Positions 26,375-34,961 of a DNA stretch of 64,000 bases are shown piece after piece. Position 1 is the stretch's first letter; each line of letters starts with the position of its first letter. Location of the stretch: the NCBI GenBank assembly GCA_022614805.1, contig JAKEHY010000019.1, positions 43,918-107,917 of the forward strand, given 5' to 3'. Made by a program: the position numbers and the translations under genes. The notes under the pieces are model-generated. The model was not told the origin of the DNA and did no database searches. It saw only the letters and a program-made list of their open reading frames with translations. Source of the DNA: Candidatus Zixiibacteriota bacterium. Lineage in GTDB: Bacteria > Zixibacteria > MSB-5A5 > DSPP01.

Positions 26375-27256
26375 GTGACAAACAGTTTACAGTATGTCAA
26401 GAACACAAAAATATGGCTAAAGGATCATCCTGAGTTTGACGAGAATTGGCTTCAAGGCATAATCGAAAATGACCCTTCAATCTTAGGACTTGGCGATATC
26501 GTGTTGAAGGAAAGCCAAAGAGTGCAACCCAAAGCTGGACGCCTGGATTTACTTTTTCAGGACGCAGAAGAAGACAAAAGGTTTGAAGTTGAAATAATGC
26601 TTGGAAAAGTCGATGAAAGCCACATTATCCGATGCTTGGAATACTGGGACATGGAGAAAAAAAGGTTTCCCAATTATGATCATTGCGCAGTTTTAGTCGC
26701 GGAGGACATAACCTCCCGTTTTTTAAACGTTATTTCACTGCTAAATCGAACGGTCCCCCTCATAGTGCTCCAAATGAATGCCCTCCAAATAGAAAATAAG
26801 GTCACACTCCACTTCACCAAAGTTCTTGACGAATTTGAGCCCGGAACAGATGAGGATGAAGAACGACTCTCCGAAAGGGAAATCGCCGATCGCGCCTATT
26901 GGGAAAAAAGGGGGACAGCTACAACAATGGGAATGGCTGATGAGTGCCTGAAAATCCTAAAAGAAATAAGCTCCTCACTAACATTCAAATATAACAAATA
27001 CTACATCGGATTGGTTGACAATAACAGGGTTAACAATTTCATCCAACTTCGACCTAAAAAGAAATATTTAGACGTTGGAATCCGCATAGCTGACCTCGAA
27101 TCACTAAAGGAAAGTGCCACAAAAGAAGGAATTGAGACAACACACGACAAAAGATGGGGGTACATTTATCTAACTCTATACGAAGGTGAAGTGCCCACAT
27201 ACAAAGATTTCTTAAAGGGAGTTTTTGATGAAGCATATAAGGAATCGATTACTTAA
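26375..27256 (+). CDS. Predicted PD-(D/E)XK nuclease-like protein
   Basis: The protein has 293 aa from GTG 26375, which has GGAGG exactly 7 nt upstream; a TTG at 26351 would add 8 residues. The N-terminal half has GLGDIVLKESQ ... GRLDLLF followed by FEVEIM, the D...ExE spacing of PD-(D/E)XK nucleases similar to the NucS/DUF91 group. The C-terminal half (~190-293) is a separate domain with no name I know. The DNA is clearly more AT-rich than its surroundings and codon use is different. Together with the TonB gene and the tRNA, this looks like a small acquired segment. No methyltransferase or helicase partner is present. Confidence 0.6.
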   Translation: MTNSLQYVKNTKIWLKDHPEFDENWLQGIIENDPSILGLGDIVLKESQRVQPKAGRLDLLFQDAEEDKRFEVEIMLGKVDESHIIRCLEYWDMEKKRFPNYDHCAVLVAEDITSRFLNVISLLNRTVPLIVLQMNALQIENKVTLHFTKVLDEFEPGTDEDEERLSEREIADRAYWEKRGTATTMGMADECLKILKEISSSLTFKYNKYYIGLVDNNRVNNFIQLRPKKKYLDVGIRIADLESLKESATKEGIETTHDKRWGYIYLTLYEGEVPTYKDFLKGVFDEAYKESIT

Positions 27257-27414
27257 CAATGAGTAAAATTATCGGCCCCAATAAGCGTGGCTAGCTCCTC
27301 CATACTTCAAAAACTTAAAATTTCCCTCTCTCGCTTTCCCCATTCCAATTATTTCTTGAATATTGATCCTCTCGAGCCAAGGGAAGTTGGCGCCTCTCTG
27401 GTTTTTTTTGAAAG

Positions 27415-28176
27415 TTACCAGCGCATCAGCTTTTGAATCGTGGCGACGGCGGCCGGGTCGTCGGGGAAGATGACTGGCTGGTCTTTGGTGCGGACAGTGC
27501 GGTTTCCCGACGGCTTGGCCATAACCTTGACCGGGCAGCCGCAGGCGCTGTAGATGAAGGTTACCTCTCTTTCAATGCCGTCCGGCCAAAAGGATTTTAT
27601 CGGCTGTCCCGATCCTTTCAGTTTGGCTTCCAAAATAGAACCGGGATTGCCGGAGCCATCCACCTGAAAGGTCTCCCCCTTGCCGTTGTCGATGTAAATG
27701 GTCAGGTTTTTTCCGGTGAAGGCAGAAGCTCCCGGGTTTTTGGCCGGTTCGATTTTACTCTGCCACAGAACCTCCCCCGTGCGGCTGAAAACCAGAGCGC
27801 CGGTGCCCGGCTTTTCCGTGCTGACGTGCATCGAGAGATGCAGTTTGCCTTCTGGGGTCGGCTCGCCGTAGGCGTCGATGATGGCAAAAGTCCGCCCCTG
27901 CCCGTCGGCCGGTTGGTGGATGCGCTGAATTTGGCGCAGGGCTTCCACAATGGAGGGGATTTTTTCCCCAAAGTCCAGCTCGACGGTGACCATAATGGCC
28001 TTGTTTACCTCCATCGTCATCATCTTGGGGGGCTTGGCTGGCTCTCCAACAGAGCTGGCTGGGCCTAATAGTGGAGGGGCCTGCTCTGTGTTCTCCTGGG
28101 CCTGACGCTTATCCGCCTCGCCGCAGGAAGCAAGAATAAACGCAACAAAGAGAGCCGCAAACGGAACGGTTTTCAT
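27415..28176 (-). CDS. Predicted lipoprotein, function unknown
   Basis: The protein has 253 aa from ATG 28176 (MKTVPFAALFVAFILASCG), where lipobox LASC places the lipid on Cys18; the open frame extends nine codons further upstream. After a low-complexity linker comes a beta-rich domain. Its segment ALVFSRTGEVLWQSK is reminiscent of a beta-propeller blade or PQQ-like strand, but it is a single unit. A CGCPVKV near the C-terminus could bind metal or form a disulfide. I do not recognise the family. The 158-nt gap upstream of its 3' end (27257-27414) holds no gene. Confidence 0.7.
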   Translation of the reverse strand: MKTVPFAALFVAFILASCGEADKRQAQENTEQAPPLLGPASSVGEPAKPPKMMTMEVNKAIMVTVELDFGEKIPSIVEALRQIQRIHQPADGQGRTFAIIDAYGEPTPEGKLHLSMHVSTEKPGTGALVFSRTGEVLWQSKIEPAKNPGASAFTGKNLTIYIDNGKGETFQVDGSGNPGSILEAKLKGSGQPIKSFWPDGIEREVTFIYSACGCPVKVMAKPSGNRTVRTKDQPVIFPDDPAAVATIQKLMRW

Positions 28177-28259
28177 CCTCGATTTTTTACACCCAATCGC
28201 CACGAGCCGTTCCTGCAGTGACCTGGAATCGAAAAGTAGTTTAAATTGAAACCTTCGGG

Positions 28260-29603
28260 CTATTGGGAGAACAAAATCTCCTGCCCTTCCACGACGTTGG
28301 CCGCAGAATAGGTGACTTTGTGCCGGCTCGCTCCCTGCGCATCAAGTAGAGTCACCTCGTCCCCGCCGTTGTTCAAAGGCATGGAGAAACTGGTCATCGT
28401 TATTCTTGACTCGCTTCCGCCCGCGATGGTTCCCTGCAAGAGGTACTCGTTTCCGGCCTTATCCCGCAGCTTCCACCCGGCCAGGTCAACCGGACCGGAG
28501 CCATCGTTACGCAGCGCCACGACCTCCCGGCTGTTATCTTCTCCCGCCGGATTGGGGAGCAAAGCCGAGATGCGAACGGCGGCAAGACCGCCCCCATTCG
28601 GCTCCGCCCCAAAAACAAACTCCGCGAATACCGGCAGGTGGTCGGAGGCACGGGTTTGGGCATTTCCCTTTACCGCCACCGCATTGTTGAACACCCCGGC
28701 CGAGTTTTGCACGTAGTTGGGGGCCATCCGCACGGGAATCAGTATCTGGTCAAAAAGTATGTCACCAGTGTTCAGGTTGGTTCCGCGCAACTGGTTGTTG
28801 GTATCGCGGCTTAAGACGTCAATCGTGTTTACTGTGCCGTTCTCAATATTCGCGCTGTTGCGGCCGTGGCTGACGTGGCCGGCGGCGCAGAGCGGTTCCA
28901 TTAAGTTCATCAGAAACGGGCCATCGGTTTCTTCCTGACCGGCCAGAGCGTTCGGATCGCCGGTTTCAAGGATGTTCAAGGATTTGTCGTCGGGATTGTC
29001 GTTAAAATCCCCCAGGAGGATGAAGTTTTTTTCATCAAACCGCTGCTCCAGAGCTTTTACCAGTTCTTTGGCGGCTCCCTCCCGGCGCAAGTCTGTGGTG
29101 GCCCGCCCTTCGAGGCGTGATTTGGCGTGGTGCACCATAACAAAAAAAGATTCTTCGGAATTGGGAAATCCGATTTCAACGGCCAAAACGTCCCGGCGTT
29201 TTGGGAAAAAATCGTCGGAACCGGCAGCGGGAAACAGGAAATGTTCGTCATCGGCATCCGGATTATTTCCCGAAAACCCCTTAACGCTCAAGACTTTCTT
29301 CACGACTATTGCCAAATCCTGTTTCTCCGGGCTGTCGTCGTCGATTATCAGGTGCCACTGCGAGGTTGGAAAAACCAGCCTTAGCGCGTCCCGGCTGTCT
29401 ATTTCCTGCAAGCCGATAACCTGCGCATCCAGGAGGTCGATAACCTGTTTCAATTTCGCCAGCCGGTCTCCCTGCTGGGTAACGCCGGTGCTCAAAAACT
29501 TGATGTTGTAGCTGGCGACGCGCACCTCCTGCTGTCCAAAAAGACTGGAGGCCCAGAGAAAAAAGCCCGCGGCTGCGGTAAGAAGCAACTTGCGCCTAAC
29601 CAT
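28260..29603 (-). CDS. Secreted endonuclease/exonuclease/phosphatase-family protein with lamin-tail domain
   Basis: The protein has 447 aa from ATG 29603, preceded by AGGAGGGGGG; upstream in-frame codons belong to the spacer. The signal peptide is ~1-23. The EEP fold follows, with VRVASYNIKFL, the metal-binding E of GLQEIDSRD, the central LLGDFNDNPDD and the catalytic SDHLPVFAEF at its end. The C-terminal ~110 residues (RISALLPNPAGEDNSREVV ... NDGSGPVDLAGWKLRD) form a lamin-tail/LTD domain common in secreted nucleases of this group. Likely role: extracellular or periplasmic DNA/RNA degradation for nutrient use. Confidence 0.88.
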   Translation of the reverse strand: MVRRKLLLTAAAGFFLWASSLFGQQEVRVASYNIKFLSTGVTQQGDRLAKLKQVIDLLDAQVIGLQEIDSRDALRLVFPTSQWHLIIDDDSPEKQDLAIVVKKVLSVKGFSGNNPDADDEHFLFPAAGSDDFFPKRRDVLAVEIGFPNSEESFFVMVHHAKSRLEGRATTDLRREGAAKELVKALEQRFDEKNFILLGDFNDNPDDKSLNILETGDPNALAGQEETDGPFLMNLMEPLCAAGHVSHGRNSANIENGTVNTIDVLSRDTNNQLRGTNLNTGDILFDQILIPVRMAPNYVQNSAGVFNNAVAVKGNAQTRASDHLPVFAEFVFGAEPNGGGLAAVRISALLPNPAGEDNSREVVALRNDGSGPVDLAGWKLRDKAGNEYLLQGTIAGGSESRITMTSFSMPLNNGGDEVTLLDAQGASRHKVTYSAANVVEGQEILFSQ

Positions 29604-29820
29604 CCCCCCTCCTGCGGTGAAAAATTCCTGCCATTTTGAGAACAAAGTACAATTCGACCAAGAACCTGTCAACCAACCATTCACGGATTTGAGTTGACAC
29701 CCCGACACAAAAACCTGAATTTCCCCGCGCGGTAGTGAAAACATTGCCCCCTCCGTTCGGTTTGAACGGACGAACCCCGGTTCGCCTGCCCGGCCAAGGA
29801 TTCCCCACAGGACTATCTTT

Positions 29821-30558
29821 TTGCTTCGTAAAATTGTGACCCCGCCCTCTGTGGTCCAAAAACTTCTTTCTGCCCTTTCCAGTTTTTCCCATTCCCAATA
29901 TTTTATGAACATGCAGCGGTTTGAAAAGGAGAAATTGGAAAACCCGATGGTTTTGCGGACGCCGGTTGTGAGAAAGATTTCGGCGGAACATTTCAAAGAA
30001 ATAAAAAGCTTGCCCAAAGATGAAATTTTCAAACTTTGTGAGGAGTTGCTCAAAAACGGAGATGGCAACCTTGGAGAAATAGCGAGAGATTGGGCTTACC
30101 GTTGCCGAAGGCGTTACGAAAAGAAGGATTTTAAAACGTTTGAAAGCTGGCTGAAAAAATATGTCAAGAGTTGGGGGCCGTGCGACCATTTGTGCGCGCA
30201 TCCTTTGGGGCATTTGATTCTGCAATATCCCGAACTGGCGCCCAAGGTCAAAAAATGGGCAAAATCGAAAAACCGCTGGGAAAGAAGAGCGGCAGCGGTG
30301 ACTTTGATACCGGCGTTGAGGAGAAGACTGTTGTTGAAGGAAGCGTTTCAAACGGCGGATATTCTTTTGCAGGATGAAGAGGATTTGGTGCAAAAGGGGT
30401 ATGGGTGGATGTTGAAGGAGGCGAGCAACCGGTTCCCGAAGGAAGTTTTTCGGTATGTGATGAAAAACCGGAAAAAGATGCCCCGGACGGCCTTGCGGTA
30501 TGCAATAGAAAAGATGCCCGCGGGATGGAAAAAGAAGGCGATGCGGAAAGAGGAATGA
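29821..30558 (+). CDS. DNA alkylation repair protein (AlkD-like HEAT-repeat glycosylase)
   Basis: The protein has 245 aa. It has an all-helical HEAT-like arrangement, with motifs typical of the family: FKLCEELLKNG, ARDWAYRCRR, WGPCDHLCAHPLG (~120) and WERRAAAVTLIPALRR. AlkD-type enzymes remove N3- and N7-alkylated purines. The N-terminal 28 residues are atypical, and ATG at 29905 (MNMQRFEKEKLE) could be the true start. The neighbour on the minus strand starts 217 nt away (29604-29820 is spacer with no gene seen). It is followed by a short hairpin repeat and a cation transporter gene. Confidence 0.8.
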   Translation: MLRKIVTPPSVVQKLLSALSSFSHSQYFMNMQRFEKEKLENPMVLRTPVVRKISAEHFKEIKSLPKDEIFKLCEELLKNGDGNLGEIARDWAYRCRRRYEKKDFKTFESWLKKYVKSWGPCDHLCAHPLGHLILQYPELAPKVKKWAKSKNRWERRAAAVTLIPALRRRLLLKEAFQTADILLQDEEDLVQKGYGWMLKEASNRFPKEVFRYVMKNRKKMPRTALRYAIEKMPAGWKKKAMRKEE

Positions 30559-30567
30559 AAAAGGAAA

Positions 30568-30594
30568 GGGCAACCACGGAGGGTTGTCCCTACA
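30568..30594. repeat. GGGCAACC/GGTTGTCCC hairpin followed by CTAC
   Basis: Inverted repeat with loop ACGGAG, ending CCCTACA. It belongs to the same family as 441-464, 44144-44183 and 51095-51121. It is followed by a T-run at 30600-30607 and may add termination after the AlkD-like gene. Confidence 0.55.
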
Positions 30595-30632
30595 AATACA
30601 TTTTTTTGAAGATTGGATTATATTGAATTTTG

Positions 30633-31244
30633 ATGAGCGCCCCGCTTCATAGAAAAGCACTGCTTCTCTCCTACTTCACCGTAGGTTATAACCTCATAGA
30701 AGGGCTGGTTTCGGTGCTGGCGGGAGTTTTAGCCCGGAGCACGGCGCTTTTGGGGTTTGGGTTCGACAGTTTTGTGGAATCGCTTTCCGGCGGGATTATG
30801 GTCTGGCGGTTCGGCAAGCGGGAATGGGCTTCGGAAGCGGAGGAGATGAAAGTTGAAAAGAAGGCCATCCGGCTGGTGGCGGTCACTTTCTTCATTCTCG
30901 GTGCGTACGTGATTTTTGAATCCGGGAGGAAGCTCTATTTGAAAGAAGCGGCGGAACCATCCCTTTTCGGCATCATCATTGCCATTATTTCATTAATTGT
31001 AATGCCGGTCTTATTCTGGATGAAATACAAGACCGGAAAATCGCTTGAAAGCCGGAGCCTGGTGGCCGATTCCAAGCAGACTTTGGCCTGCATGCTGCTT
31101 TCCGTTGCGCTCTTAATCGGACTGGGGCTAAATTACTTTTTCCACCTCTGGTGGGCCGACCCGCTGGCGGGAATTCTGATTGCCGGTTATCTTTTGCGGG
31201 AGGGGTACGAAACGTGGCAGGAAGAAAAGCTGTGTTCGTGTTAA
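30633..31244 (+). CDS. Cation-diffusion-facilitator-like transporter
   Basis: The protein has 203 aa from ATG 30633 and about six transmembrane helices. The second helix carries FGFDSFVESLSGG, with Asp and Glu where CDF proteins hold their metal site. A later helix has ADSKQTLACMLLSV and WWADPLAG, giving further acidic residues. The cytosolic C-terminal domain of classical CDF exporters is absent, so it belongs to the short TMEM163-like type. It probably moves zinc or another divalent ion (family inference). The C-terminal CSC could bind metal. Confidence 0.78.
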   Translation: MSAPLHRKALLLSYFTVGYNLIEGLVSVLAGVLARSTALLGFGFDSFVESLSGGIMVWRFGKREWASEAEEMKVEKKAIRLVAVTFFILGAYVIFESGRKLYLKEAAEPSLFGIIIAIISLIVMPVLFWMKYKTGKSLESRSLVADSKQTLACMLLSVALLIGLGLNYFFHLWWADPLAGILIAGYLLREGYETWQEEKLCSC

Positions 31245-31418
31245 GGCCGATATCTTTCTATCGCCGCCGGAGGTAGCCCAGCACGGCTGGGCCTTGGGAA
31301 TTTTGAAACGTATAATGAATGGGCGGTAAAAAAACTTGACCGAATCCACAAAACAAAGAAGTAGCATGACAGGCGTAACGGGTCAACGGAAACATCCAGT
31401 CTGTCGATAAACCAACCG

Positions 31419-32999
31419 ATGACGACAACCGCCATACCAAAGCCGCCGGAAAGCGTGCCGGATCGGCCTGAAATGGGAGACAAAACGCGTTTGGGGTTGT
31501 CCGTTCTCGGGACGGCACTGATTTTGGGGGTCTTGGGCGACCTTTTACTGCGCGAAACTCCCTGGGGGCTTAATTTCTGTCTGTGGACGCTTTCCCTATT
31601 CGGCGCAATCGGCTGGATTGTGCGCCGCTGGAATACCGGATTGACAAAAGATTTCAACCGGGCAGCCCTGACAATCATTCCTTTCGCCGTCGGTGTCGTC
31701 TGGCGGGATTCCGTTATGCTCAAGTTTCTAAATACCGTCGCCATTCTCACCGCTTTGGCGCTTTTGACGATGCGGGCACAGGCCATCCAGCTTCGTGTTG
31801 CCGGGCTGATAAAATACGTGTGGGGAATTGCCTTCACGGCATTAAACGTCATCGTTGGCGTTTTTTCCCTTCTATTTATCAACATTAAGTGGGGTGAAAC
31901 CCAGCGCGAAGGGTGGAGCAAAAGCGCCTTGCCCGTTGGGCGCGGGATTTTGATCGCTTTTCCCATTGTTTTGATTTTCGGCGTGCTTTTGATGGCGGCC
32001 GACGCCGTCTTCGAGGGAATGGTAAAAAAGATTATCGACATCGACCTCACCGAGATTCTTCGGCATCTTTTCATAACGGGTTTGGTTGCCTGGATTGCGG
32101 CAGGGACACTTCACGGCATTTTCTTCTCCAAGGGTGGCCGGCTGCCCGAAAACCCGTCTTCCCATTCACTGGTCATCGGTAATACTGAAACAACCATTGC
32201 TTTGGGACTTTTGAATCTGCTTTTCTTAAGCTTTGTCATTGTCCAATTCCGTTATTTTTTTGGAGGGGCCAATCTGGTGGAAGTTACACCCGGGCTGACC
32301 TATGCTGAATACGCCCGCCGGGGGTTTTTTGAACTGGTGGCGGTTGCCGGTCTGGTTTTGCCTTTACTTTTGGGTTGGCAGTGGCTTTTGCCAAAAGAAA
32401 ACCCAAAATCGAAAAAACTTTTTCAGGTGCTGGCGGGAACTATGATTGTTCTGCTCTTTGTAATAATGGCTTCCGCCGTCAAAAGGATGCGTCTCTATCA
32501 GAGCGAATACGGGCTCACCGAGCTGCGGCTTTACACCACTGCCTTTATGGGTTGGCTTGCGGCAGTATTCGTCTGGTTTGGGCTGACGGTTCTGCGCAAC
32601 CATCGTGAACGCTTTATGTTCGGAGCGGTAGTGACCGGTTTCGTCGCCATCTTTGCACTTCAGGTCATCAATCCAGACAATCTCATTATTCGTACCAACG
32701 TTTCCCTGGCGCAGTCGGGTAAAAGCTTTGACGTCACTTATGCCGCTACTTTGAGCGACGACGTTCTTCCTGCCATAGTTGAAGCGCTGCCATCTCTAAA
32801 CGAAGCAGATCGGAAAAAGGTCGTTGACAGCATTATTGTCCCTGAATTTGTTTCCTTAAAATCGGACTGGCGCTCCTGGAGTTGGAGCCGGTATCAAGCC
32901 GCAAAAACGCTTGAAAAATACCGAACACCTTTTCAGAAGATTATGAATTCGTTGAATTATGATAATCCGCCCATTTTGAGTTATTCAATACCTTTTTAA
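31419..32999 (+). CDS. DUF4173-type polytopic membrane protein
   Basis: The protein has 526 aa with about 11 transmembrane helices. The central ARRGFFELVAVAGLVLPLLL and the later VKRMRLYQSEYGLTELRLYTTAFMGW segments are hallmarks of the DUF4153/DUF4173 family. The C-terminal ~80 residues are soluble and include DWRSWSWSRYQAAKTLEKY. The family has no fixed function; genes often sit beside membrane sensors or sigma-factor systems. Here the ECF sigma operon begins 226 nt downstream. No Shine-Dalgarno is clear for the ATG. Confidence 0.8.
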   Translation: MTTTAIPKPPESVPDRPEMGDKTRLGLSVLGTALILGVLGDLLLRETPWGLNFCLWTLSLFGAIGWIVRRWNTGLTKDFNRAALTIIPFAVGVVWRDSVMLKFLNTVAILTALALLTMRAQAIQLRVAGLIKYVWGIAFTALNVIVGVFSLLFINIKWGETQREGWSKSALPVGRGILIAFPIVLIFGVLLMAADAVFEGMVKKIIDIDLTEILRHLFITGLVAWIAAGTLHGIFFSKGGRLPENPSSHSLVIGNTETTIALGLLNLLFLSFVIVQFRYFFGGANLVEVTPGLTYAEYARRGFFELVAVAGLVLPLLLGWQWLLPKENPKSKKLFQVLAGTMIVLLFVIMASAVKRMRLYQSEYGLTELRLYTTAFMGWLAAVFVWFGLTVLRNHRERFMFGAVVTGFVAIFALQVINPDNLIIRTNVSLAQSGKSFDVTYAATLSDDVLPAIVEALPSLNEADRKKVVDSIIVPEFVSLKSDWRSWSWSRYQAAKTLEKYRTPFQKIMNSLNYDNPPILSYSIPF

Positions 33000-33011
33000 A
33001 TAAACCCTAAT

Positions 33012-33089
33012 CTAAACCTTCGCCGCTTCTTCTTTTTTCACCCAGCCCTTGACGCCGTTGGGCGAAAGCATCCGCTAATATCTGCCCGG
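33012..33089 (-). pseudogene. Remnant of the 3' end of a batE-like gene (SH3 tail)
   Basis: The minus strand reads LSPNGVKGWVKKEEAAKV and a TAG stop, nearly the same as the end of BatE at 35706 (LLPNGVKGWVKKSEAGKV). Immediately before it the frame reads GRY-stop-RM, where TAG replaces what should be Trp (GRYWRM), so the piece is dead. An 18-bp core, CCCTTGACGCCGTTGGGC, is identical in both places. The two copies lie in the same orientation and flank the ECF sigma operon. Confidence 0.7.
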
Positions 33090-33225
33090 TTGCCCAGCCG
33101 CAATAAACCCGCTTAATTGACCCCTCAAATGATGCTCTGCAATGTTAAAAAACTCCAAATAGCAGTATGGGGGCATTCAAACCTTTTCATCCCGGGCGGC
33201 ATCCTATATCCGGAAAAGAGGATAG

Positions 33226-33828
33226 ATGTCGGCAGAACCAGCAGTCGTTGAGAACCCCGCGGAATGTCGAGGGATGGAGATAATCCTGAAAGAGGGTGAA
33301 CAAAACCCCGGGTACGAATGGGAACTGGTGCGCCGGGCACAAAAAGGAGACCGGGCGGCTTTTGAGGAAATCTACCGCCGGAACGCGGGACGGGTGTATG
33401 CCGTTTGCCTGCGAATCACGGCCCATACAGGCAAAGCGGAAGAGCTGACGCAGGATGTTTTCGTAAAATGCTGGGAAAAACTCCCATCTTTTCGCGGGGA
33501 AAGCGCTTTTTTCTCCTGGCTGCACCGTCTGGCGGTCAACTTGGTTCTGATGGAGCAACGCTCTCAAAAAAGACGGGCCGCAAAGGAGATAACGACGGAT
33601 GCTCTGGAAATGCTGGAACAATCGGAGCCGTTCAACTCTTCCATCGGGCCGTTTGACTTGGAAAAAGCGATTGCCCAACTGCCGCCGCAGGCACGGACGA
33701 TTTTTGTTTTGCACGACGTGGAGGGCTACCGGCACGGCGAGATTGCCGAAATGCTGAAACTTTCCCTGGGAACCTGCAAGGCCCAGCTTTTTCGGGCGCG
33801 CAAGCTTTTGAAAGAGGTGTTGAAATGA
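33226..33828 (+). CDS. ECF-type RNA polymerase sigma factor
   Basis: The protein has 200 aa. Region 2 is visible at ~45-110 (FEEIYRRNAGRVYAVCLRIT, ELTQDVFVKCWEKL, FFSWLHRLAVN). Region 4 is at ~145-198 (AIAQLPPQARTIFVLHDVEGYRHGEIA, then LGTCKAQLFRARKLL). It redirects RNA polymerase to stress or envelope genes and would be held by the anti-sigma factor encoded next, which overlaps by 4 nt. An AGAGGA lies upstream of the ATG. Confidence 0.93.
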   Translation: MSAEPAVVENPAECRGMEIILKEGEQNPGYEWELVRRAQKGDRAAFEEIYRRNAGRVYAVCLRITAHTGKAEELTQDVFVKCWEKLPSFRGESAFFSWLHRLAVNLVLMEQRSQKRRAAKEITTDALEMLEQSEPFNSSIGPFDLEKAIAQLPPQARTIFVLHDVEGYRHGEIAEMLKLSLGTCKAQLFRARKLLKEVLK

Positions 33829-34961
33829 ACTGCCAAGAGATTGAAGTTCGACTGAATGACCACCTGGACGGCATTCTGTCTGCAAGTGAAAACGCAGAAG
33901 TCGAAAGGCACTTGGAAAGTTGCCTGAATTGCAAGGAAGAGCTGTTGCGCCTGCGCAATTTGATGGCGGAAACGGCCGCACTGCCAAAGGAAATGATACC
34001 GGCGCGGGATTTGTGGCCGAAGGTTGCCGGGCGCATCGCTTTGACCAAGCAAACAGCTTCTCGCTCATTCTTCGGCCTGCCTTTGAACCGAACTGTTGGA
34101 GCTTTGGCCGTTGCCGCTGTTTTGATTTTAGTTGCCGCCGGAATTTTCTGGAAAATCAAGCAGTCATCCACTCCGTTCTGGGAAGTCGGGCGACTGGCCG
34201 GGAGTCCGAAAGTCGGTTCGGAAAAACTATTCGACACCGGCAAACTGCGGGTGGGGGAATGGCTGGAAACGGATGACAGCTCGCGAGCGGTGATCAGCGT
34301 CGGCAACATCGGGCATGTGCAGGTGGAGCCGAACTCCCGCATCCGGCTGGTGGAAGCCCGGCTGACCGAACATCGGCTGGCTTTGCAGAAAGGGGGGTTG
34401 GAAGCCCAGATTTCCGCCCCGCCTCGTCTTTTCTTCGTGGAAACCCCCTCGGCCACCGCAGTCGATATGGGCTGCGTCTACCGGCTGACGGTGGATGAAT
34501 CTGGCGGCGGGCAGCTGGAAGTTACTTTCGGTTGGGTTTCCTTGGTACGGGACGGGCGGGAATCGATGGTGCCAGCTGGCGCGGTCTGCCTGATTCGCTC
34601 CGCCATTGGGCCGGGAACGCCCTTTTTCAAAAACAAGCCGGCCCGTTTCCAGCAGGCGCTGGAACGGCTGGACTTTGAACAAGGCGGACTCCCGGAATTG
34701 GAAATCATTCTAAATGAGTCCCAGTCTTCAGACGCTTTCACTCTCTGGCATCTCTTGCCGCGCGTTGCGGGAGTCGAGCGGGAGCTTCTGTACGGCCGGA
34801 TGGCCGAACTGACTCCCCTGCCGGAGGGGGTAACCAGCGAAGGAATCCTGCGACTGGATGCCGAAATGCTTTTGCGATGGAAGGAGGAAATCGACCTGAA
34901 AACAGAATTCTTTTCCGAGCCCCAAACCAAAACCCCCTTAACGGAAAGGAGTACTTTATGA
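33825..34961 (+). CDS. Anti-sigma factor with zinc-finger N-domain and FecR-like periplasmic domain
   Basis: The protein has 378 aa. The N-terminal anti-sigma zinc-finger motif is H-x3-C-x2-C (HLESCLNC, residues ~29-36). A single transmembrane helix at ~90-110 (VGALAVAAVLILVAAGIFW) follows. The periplasmic part has a FecR-type domain (GEWLETDDSSRAVISVGNIG ... IRLVEARLTEHRL). The C-terminal part (~260-378) is unique. In FecR systems an outer-membrane signal reaches the sigma factor through this domain. No TonB receptor is adjacent, so the signal source is unknown. It is coupled to the sigma gene (4-nt overlap) and to the next gene (ATGA). Confidence 0.88.
   Translation: MNCQEIEVRLNDHLDGILSASENAEVERHLESCLNCKEELLRLRNLMAETAALPKEMIPARDLWPKVAGRIALTKQTASRSFFGLPLNRTVGALAVAAVLILVAAGIFWKIKQSSTPFWEVGRLAGSPKVGSEKLFDTGKLRVGEWLETDDSSRAVISVGNIGHVQVEPNSRIRLVEARLTEHRLALQKGGLEAQISAPPRLFFVETPSATAVDMGCVYRLTVDESGGGQLEVTFGWVSLVRDGRESMVPAGAVCLIRSAIGPGTPFFKNKPARFQQALERLDFEQGGLPELEIILNESQSSDAFTLWHLLPRVAGVERELLYGRMAELTPLPEGVTSEGILRLDAEMLLRWKEEIDLKTEFFSEPQTKTPLTERSTL

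Noticed and set aside
23574-27414. Attachment-site duplicate of the tRNA 3' end
   Set aside because: Only a 7-nt match (GGCCCCA) near 27284, which is what chance allows.
28260-30068. 602-aa version of the EEP/lamin-tail protein
   Set aside because: The added N-terminus reads spacer and overlaps the AlkD-like gene. The ATG at 29603 has a strong ribosome site and a signal peptide.
31241-32074. 277-aa minus-strand frame opposite the DUF4173 gene
   Set aside because: Shadow frame rich in Arg, Thr and Pro without domains; the plus-strand frame has membrane helices and a family match.
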